Assembly (NCBI GenBank): GCA_964555735.1
Contig: CAZKTS010000259.1
Location: forward strand, 1 to 7,804
Direction of reading: 5' to 3'
Length of the DNA stretch: 7,804 bases
Origin: CAZKTS01 sp964555735
Lineage (GTDB): Bacteria > Actinomycetota > Acidimicrobiia > IMCC26256 > PALSA-555
Positions within the stretch are counted from its first letter, which is position 1. The number at the start of each line of letters is the position of its first letter. Under the pieces are notes generated by a model. That model did no database searches. It was not told where the DNA came from and worked only from the letters and a program-made list of their open reading frames with translations. Of the stretch, positions 4,702-7,804 are shown piece by piece. Both the position numbers and the translations under genes were made by a program.

Positions 4702-6221
4702 CCAAGCGCGCGCTGCTCTCCGTGCACGACAAGTCCGGGCTGGCCGAGTTCGCGCGCGGGCTCCACGACCTCGGCTTCGAGCTGGTGTCGTCGGGTGGGA
4801 CCGCGAAGGCGATCGCCGACGCGGGCGTGCCGGTCCGGAACGTGGGTGACGTCACCGGCGTGCCGGAGATGCTCGACCACCGGGTGGTCACGCTCCACCC
4901 CAAGATCCACGGTGGGCTGCTCGCCGACCGCGGCAAGGACTCACACCTGGCCGACCTCGAGACGCACGACATCACGCCGATCGACCTCGTGGTCTCGAAC
5001 CTCTACCCGTTCGAGCAGTCACCCGACATCGAGACCATCGACATCGGCGGTCCGGCGATGACGCGGGCCGCAGCCAAGAACCACGCGTTCGTGGGCATCG
5101 TGACGAGCCCGGACCAGTACGACGCGGTGCTTGTCGAGCTGCGCGACAACGACGGCTCGCTCACGCCCGACACCCGCCGCGCGCTCGCGCTCGCCGCGTT
5201 CGCGCGCACCGCGGCCTACGACGCCGCGATCGTGCGGTGGCTGGAGGGCGAGGATCCGCTGCCGGCCAACCTCGTGCTGCCGCTGCGGCGTACCGAGGAG
5301 GTGCTGCGCTACGGCGAGAACCCGCACCAGCGCGGTGCCCGGTACCGCCTCGCCGGCACCACGAGCTGGTGGGACGGCGTGCAGCAGCACAGCGGACTCG
5401 CGCTGTCGTACCTCAACCTCTACGACACCGACGCCGCGTGGCAGCTCGTGTTCGACCTCGGCGGTGGCGCGCTCGGGGATCGCCCCGGCGTGGCGATCAT
5501 CAAGCACGCCAACCCGTGTGGCGTGGCGATCGCCGACGATCTCGCGACCGCGTACCAGCGCGCGCTGGAGTGCGACGAGCGGTCGGCGTTCGGAGGGATC
5601 GTCGCACTGAACCGTCCGCTCGACGCGGCGACGGCCGCGCTGATGGTGGAGGGCCCGCAGGCCGACGTGGTGATCGCGCCGTCGTACGAGGCCGGCACCG
5701 TCGACGCGCTCATCGGGAAGCGCAAGAACACGCGCCTGCTCGAGGCGCCCCGACCGGAGCCGTGGACGATGGACGTCCGCCAGATCTCGGGCGGGTTCCT
5801 CGTGCAGGAGCCGCACCACTTCGCCGCCGGGCGCGACGACTGGCAGGTCGTCACCAAGGTCGCGCCGACCGACGACCAGTGGCGCGACGTCGAGCTGGCG
5901 TGGCGGGTCTGTGGCCACGTGAAGTCGAACGCGATCGTGCTGGTGAAGGACGGCCAAGCCGTCGGCATCGGTGCGGGCCAGCAGAACCGGGTCGAGTCGG
6001 GCGAGATCGCGGCGAAGAAGGCCGCGGGACGGGCTGCGGGCGGTGCGTGCGCGAGCGACGCCTTCTTCCCCTTCCCCGACGGCATCGAGGCCGCGGCCGA
6101 GGCCGGCGTCGCGGTGGTCATCCAACCGGGTGGGGCGATGCGTGACGACACCAACATCGAGCGCGCCGACGAGCTCGGCCTCGCCATGGTCTTCACCGGC
6201 GAGCGCCACTTCCTTCACTGA
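4698..6221 (+). CDS. purH: Bifunctional AICAR formyltransferase / IMP cyclohydrolase
   Basis: This 507-residue protein catalyses the last two steps of IMP synthesis. Formyl transfer from 10-formyl-tetrahydrofolate to AICAR is followed by ring closure of FAICAR. The N-terminal MGS-like cyclohydrolase domain (about 1-145) shows SVHDKSG (8-14), SSGGTA (31-36), HPKIHGG (67-73) and NLYPFEQ (101-107). The AICAR formyltransferase domain follows, with YGENPHQ (205-211), the catalytic KHANPCG (Lys269, His270), SAFGGIVALN (296-305), VKSNAIV, ASDAFFPFPDG and the family C-terminus TGERHFLH. The start is fixed by the ATGA overlap with the purN stop and a GAGGATGGGG purine stretch, implying translational coupling. 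The length is normal and no key residue is lost. Its stop is seven bases before the left arm of a hairpin covering the folD start, which may tie folD expression to purH translation. Confidence 0.98.
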   Translation: MTKRALLSVHDKSGLAEFARGLHDLGFELVSSGGTAKAIADAGVPVRNVGDVTGVPEMLDHRVVTLHPKIHGGLLADRGKDSHLADLETHDITPIDLVVSNLYPFEQSPDIETIDIGGPAMTRAAAKNHAFVGIVTSPDQYDAVLVELRDNDGSLTPDTRRALALAAFARTAAYDAAIVRWLEGEDPLPANLVLPLRRTEEVLRYGENPHQRGARYRLAGTTSWWDGVQQHSGLALSYLNLYDTDAAWQLVFDLGGGALGDRPGVAIIKHANPCGVAIADDLATAYQRALECDERSAFGGIVALNRPLDAATAALMVEGPQADVVIAPSYEAGTVDALIGKRKNTRLLEAPRPEPWTMDVRQISGGFLVQEPHHFAAGRDDWQVVTKVAPTDDQWRDVELAWRVCGHVKSNAIVLVKDGQAVGIGAGQQNRVESGEIAAKKAAGRAAGGACASDAFFPFPDGIEAAAEAGVAVVIQPGGAMRDDTNIERADELGLAMVFTGERHFLH

Positions 6222-6227
6222 CGTGGA

Positions 6228-6273
6228 ACGATGCGCTCCTCACGCCCACATCTGGATCTCAGGAGCGCATCGT
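6228..6273 (+). promoter_or_regulatory. Long inverted repeat sequestering the folD Shine-Dalgarno sequence and start codon
   Basis: Arms 6228-6240 (ACGATGCGCTCCT) and 6261-6273 (AGGAGCGCATCGT) are perfectly complementary over 13 bp with a 20-base loop. The right arm contains the whole folD Shine-Dalgarno AGGAG (6261-6265) and the first two bases of its GTG (6272-6274). In RNA this would block ribosome entry. The left arm starts seven bases after the purH stop, so a ribosome finishing purH would cover and melt part of the stem. No U-run follows, so it is not a standard terminator. A DNA operator with widely spaced half-sites is the main alternative reading. Confidence 0.65.
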
Positions 6274-6275
6274 GA
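6231..6275 (+). CDS. Possible 14-codon leader ORF overlapping the folD start
   Basis: An ATG inside the left arm of the hairpin opens a frame reading MRSSRPHLDLRSAS. Its TGA (6273-6275) overlaps the folD GTG in a GTGA arrangement like the coupled junction after folD. It lies nine bases after the purH stop in the same frame. The only ribosome-binding hint is a weak TGGA a few bases upstream. Four of the 14 codons are serine codons. It could be a coupling leader or simply chance; nothing here proves translation. Confidence 0.25.
   Translation: MRSSRPHLDLRSAS
6261..6265 (+). promoter_or_regulatory. folD Shine-Dalgarno AGGAG
   Basis: AGGAG lies six bases before the GTG at 6272, which is well placed and fixes the folD start. 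It is completely buried in the right arm of the 13-bp stem. Confidence 0.8.
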
Positions 6276-7129
6276 GTGCTGAGCTGCTGGACGGGAAGGC
6301 GTTCCTGGAGCGCACGAAGGAGCGGTTGCGGGCGCGGGTCGAGGCGTTGGTCGACCGCGGCGTCACGCCGGGGCTCGGCACGATCCTCGTCGGCGACGAC
6401 CCCAACAGCCACGCCTACGTGCGCGGCAAGCGCGAGGCGTGTGCCGACATCGGCATGGCGTCGCACCACCGCGAGCTCTCCGACTCGATCTCCCAGTCGC
6501 ACCTGCACGCCGAGATCACCCAGTTCAATGACGACCCCGCGGTCGACGCCTTCATCGTGCAGCTCCCGCTCCCCGACCAGCTCGACGAGGAGACCGCGCT
6601 GCTCGCGATCGACCCCGAGAAGGACGCCGACGGCCTCCACCCGGTCAACCTGGGGCGCCTCGTCATGGGCGTGCCCGCCCCCCGGCCGTGCACGCCCCTC
6701 GGCATCCAGGCCCTGCTCGCCGACCACGGGGTGCCGATCGCCGGCAAGCGGGTCGTCATCGTGGGCCGAGGGCTCACCATCGGCCGCCCGCTCGCGCTGC
6801 TCCTCGCCTTGAAGGAGGAGCACGCCAACGCCGCCGTCACCGTCGTCCACACCGGGGTGCCGGACCTGGGCGCGTACACCCGGGAGGCCGACATCCTCAT
6901 CGCGGCGGCCGGGCGGGCCTCGATCATCACCCCCGACATGGTGAAGCCCGGCGCCGCCGTGGTCAGCGGGGGCATCACGATGGACGGCCGCCGGGTGGTC
7001 CCGGACGTCGACGAGGCCTGCGCGGACGTGGCCGGCTGGATCACCCCCCGCCTGGGTGGCGTCGGACCCACCACGATCGCGATGCTTCTCGCCAACACCG
7101 TCGCCGCAGCAGAGAGACGCATGTCGTGA
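6272..7129 (+). CDS. folD: Bifunctional methylenetetrahydrofolate dehydrogenase / methenyltetrahydrofolate cyclohydrolase
   Basis: FolD oxidises 5,10-methylene-THF with NADP+ and hydrolyses the methenyl product to 10-formyl-THF, the cofactor that PurN and PurH consume. The 285-residue length is typical. The catalytic domain shows SHAYVRGKREAC with Tyr49 and Lys53 (E. coli Tyr50 and Lys54), VQLPLP with Gln97 and KDADGLHPVNLGRL with Asp120. The NADP-binding domain shows GKRVVIVGRGLTIGRP (158-173), VVHTGVPDL (191-199) and GGVGPTTIAMLLANT near the end. GRGLTIGRP in place of the enterobacterial GRS-IVGRP is my recollection of actinobacterial FolD. The start is GTG 6272, placed by AGGAG six bases upstream and by the family N-terminus. 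Both sit in a strong hairpin, so initiation is probably regulated or coupled to purH. The stop overlaps the next gene by GTGA. Confidence 0.97.
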   Translation: MSAELLDGKAFLERTKERLRARVEALVDRGVTPGLGTILVGDDPNSHAYVRGKREACADIGMASHHRELSDSISQSHLHAEITQFNDDPAVDAFIVQLPLPDQLDEETALLAIDPEKDADGLHPVNLGRLVMGVPAPRPCTPLGIQALLADHGVPIAGKRVVIVGRGLTIGRPLALLLALKEEHANAAVTVVHTGVPDLGAYTREADILIAAAGRASIITPDMVKPGAAVVSGGITMDGRRVVPDVDEACADVAGWITPRLGGVGPTTIAMLLANTVAAAERRMS

Positions 7130-7356
7130 GCCAGGTCCAACCCCGTCCCGAGCCCTCACCGGAGGCGCCGCCCGCGTGCCCCCTGTGCGGGACGCCGGTC
7201 GACGCCACCGAGGCCCGCTGCCCCGACTGCGGCTTCGACCTCGCCGGGGTCGGTGCGAGGCCCCGGGCCGCGTCCCGCAAGGCGCTCCTTTGGAGTGCGA
7301 TGAGCCTGCTCGCGGTGTACCTCGTTACCCTCGCCATCGTCGCGGCGACCCGCTAG
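7126..7356 (+). CDS. Small zinc-ribbon membrane protein
   Basis: This 76-residue product starts at a GTG that overlaps the folD TGA by four bases (GTGA), so translation is very likely coupled to folD. After a Pro/Glu-rich leader (1-16) there are two cysteine pairs, CPLC (Cys18, Cys21) and CPDC (Cys32, Cys35), eleven residues apart. That is a compact zinc ribbon, the second knuckle continuing CGFDLAG. A basic stretch (45-52) is followed by one hydrophobic helix (about 53-73), so the ribbon is most likely cytoplasmic and anchored by the C-terminal helix. Such ribbon-plus-helix proteins are common in actinobacteria and have no general function. The reading frame runs upstream within folD, but only the overlapping GTG gives the ribbon at a sensible N-terminus. 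It stops with TAG 32 bases before icd. Confidence 0.82.
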   Translation: MSQVQPRPEPSPEAPPACPLCGTPVDATEARCPDCGFDLAGVGARPRAASRKALLWSAMSLLAVYLVTLAIVAATR

Positions 7357-7372
7357 CTCGCCGACCAACCAC

Positions 7373-7377
7373 AGGAG
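7373..7377 (+). promoter_or_regulatory. icd Shine-Dalgarno AGGAG
   Basis: AGGAG lies eleven bases before the ATG at 7389. This is longer than the usual spacing, but it is the only purine-rich match, and the family N-terminus supports that ATG. Confidence 0.6.
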
Positions 7378-7388
7378 TCCCCTCGCTC

Positions 7389-7804
7389 ATGTCCGAGAAG
7401 ATCACGCTGGTCGACGGCCAGCTCAACGTCCCCGACGAGCCCATCATCCCCTTCATCGAGGGCGACGGCACCGGCGTGGACATCTGGCCGGCCGCGCAGC
7501 TCGTGCTCGACGCCGCGGCGAAGAAGCACGGCAAGAGCATCGACTGGCGCGAGGTCCTCGCCGGGCAGAAGGCCTACGACCACACCGGCGACTGGCTCCC
7601 CGAGGAGACGGTCCAGTCGTTCCGTGATCACCTCATCGGCATCAAGGGACCGCTCACCACGCCCATCGGTGGCGGCATCCGCAGCCTCAACGTCGCCCTG
7701 CGCCAGATCATGGACCTCTACGTGTGCCTGCGCCCGGTCCGCTGGTTCACCGGTGTGCCCTCGCCGGTGAAGCACCCGGAGAAGGTCGACATGGTGATCT
7801 TCCG
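7389..7804 (+). CDS. icd: Isocitrate dehydrogenase (NADP+-type, homodimeric class), N-terminal part
   Basis: Icd converts isocitrate to 2-oxoglutarate and CO2 in the TCA cycle, generating NADPH. About 138 codons are present before the window ends. The sequence follows E. coli Icd closely: KITLVDGQLNVP at 4-15, IIPFIEGDGTGVDIWPA at 19-35, IKGPLTTPIGGGIRSLNVALR at 85-105, and LRPVRWFTGVPSPVKHPE at 114-131. Substrate-binding residues visible are Ser99, Asn101, Arg105 and Arg115 (E. coli Ser113, Asn115, Arg119 and Arg129). Ser99 is the position phosphorylated by AceK in E. coli; no aceK is in this window. The N-terminus is about 14 residues shorter than the enterobacterial one, which is ordinary. 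It is the dimeric rather than the large monomeric IDH class found in many actinomycetes. Cofactor residues lie beyond the window, so NADP+ specificity is inferred. Confidence 0.95.
   Translation, partial: MSEKITLVDGQLNVPDEPIIPFIEGDGTGVDIWPAAQLVLDAAAKKHGKSIDWREVLAGQKAYDHTGDWLPEETVQSFRDHLIGIKGPLTTPIGGGIRSLNVALRQIMDLYVCLRPVRWFTGVPSPVKHPEKVDMVIF

Noticed and set aside
5019..6218. Long minus-strand open frame opposite purH
   Set aside because: It mirrors purH codons, has no recognisable motif or ribosome-binding site, and its composition is that of an antisense shadow.
7357..7370. CTCGCCGACC shared with 1791-1800 as a dispersed repeat
   Set aside because: A ten-base GC-rich match is expected by chance in this composition and the flanks differ.

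Overview
The window is a GC-rich chromosomal segment of core metabolism. The codon style, the frequent GTG starts and the gene order (succinyl-CoA synthetase, small membrane proteins, purN-purH, folD, a TCA-cycle dehydrogenase) suggest an actinomycete-type bacterium. Acidimicrobiia is my best guess from the feel of the proteins, but I could not test it. I see no mobile element, CRISPR array, tRNA or rRNA.

Layout. (1) Positions 1-1463, plus strand: the 3' part of sucC, then complete sucD, which together encode the two subunits of succinyl-CoA synthetase. The sucC frame carries an in-frame TAG at 54-56 inside otherwise well-conserved coding sequence. (2) 1473-1787, plus strand: a small two-helix DUF4190-type membrane protein directly behind sucD. 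It is followed by a tandem 15-bp repeat and a long hairpin that separates it from a convergent gene. (3) 1875-4028, minus strand: three membrane-protein genes, namely a 10-helix protein and two related 4-helix proteins that look like an old tandem duplication. A hairpin follows each 4-helix gene, and the one at 2946-2972 is a convincing terminator. (4) 4141-6221, plus strand: purN and purH, joined by an ATGA overlap. purN appears to start on a leaderless GTG just downstream of a recognisable promoter. A 16-bp palindrome touches that promoter in the divergent gap. (5) 6272-7356, plus strand: folD and a 76-residue zinc-ribbon/one-helix protein joined by a GTGA overlap. (6) 7389 to the end, plus strand: the 5' part of icd.

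How it fits together. PurN and PurH each use 10-formyl-tetrahydrofolate, and FolD makes that cofactor, so purN-purH-folD is a coherent purine/one-carbon cluster. sucCD and icd are TCA-cycle genes flanking it. Membrane-protein genes also lie between sucCD and purNH in mycobacteria (Rv0954-Rv0955 region, from memory). Here they are on the opposite strand.

Most notable signals. A perfect 13-bp inverted repeat (6228-6240 / 6261-6273) in the purH-folD gap buries both the Shine-Dalgarno sequence and the first two bases of the folD start codon. Its left arm begins seven bases after the purH stop, and the same stretch encodes a 14-codon mini-ORF whose TGA overlaps the folD GTG. This suggests translational control or coupling of folD. 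The other main points are the amber codon in sucC and the leaderless, palindrome-associated purN promoter.
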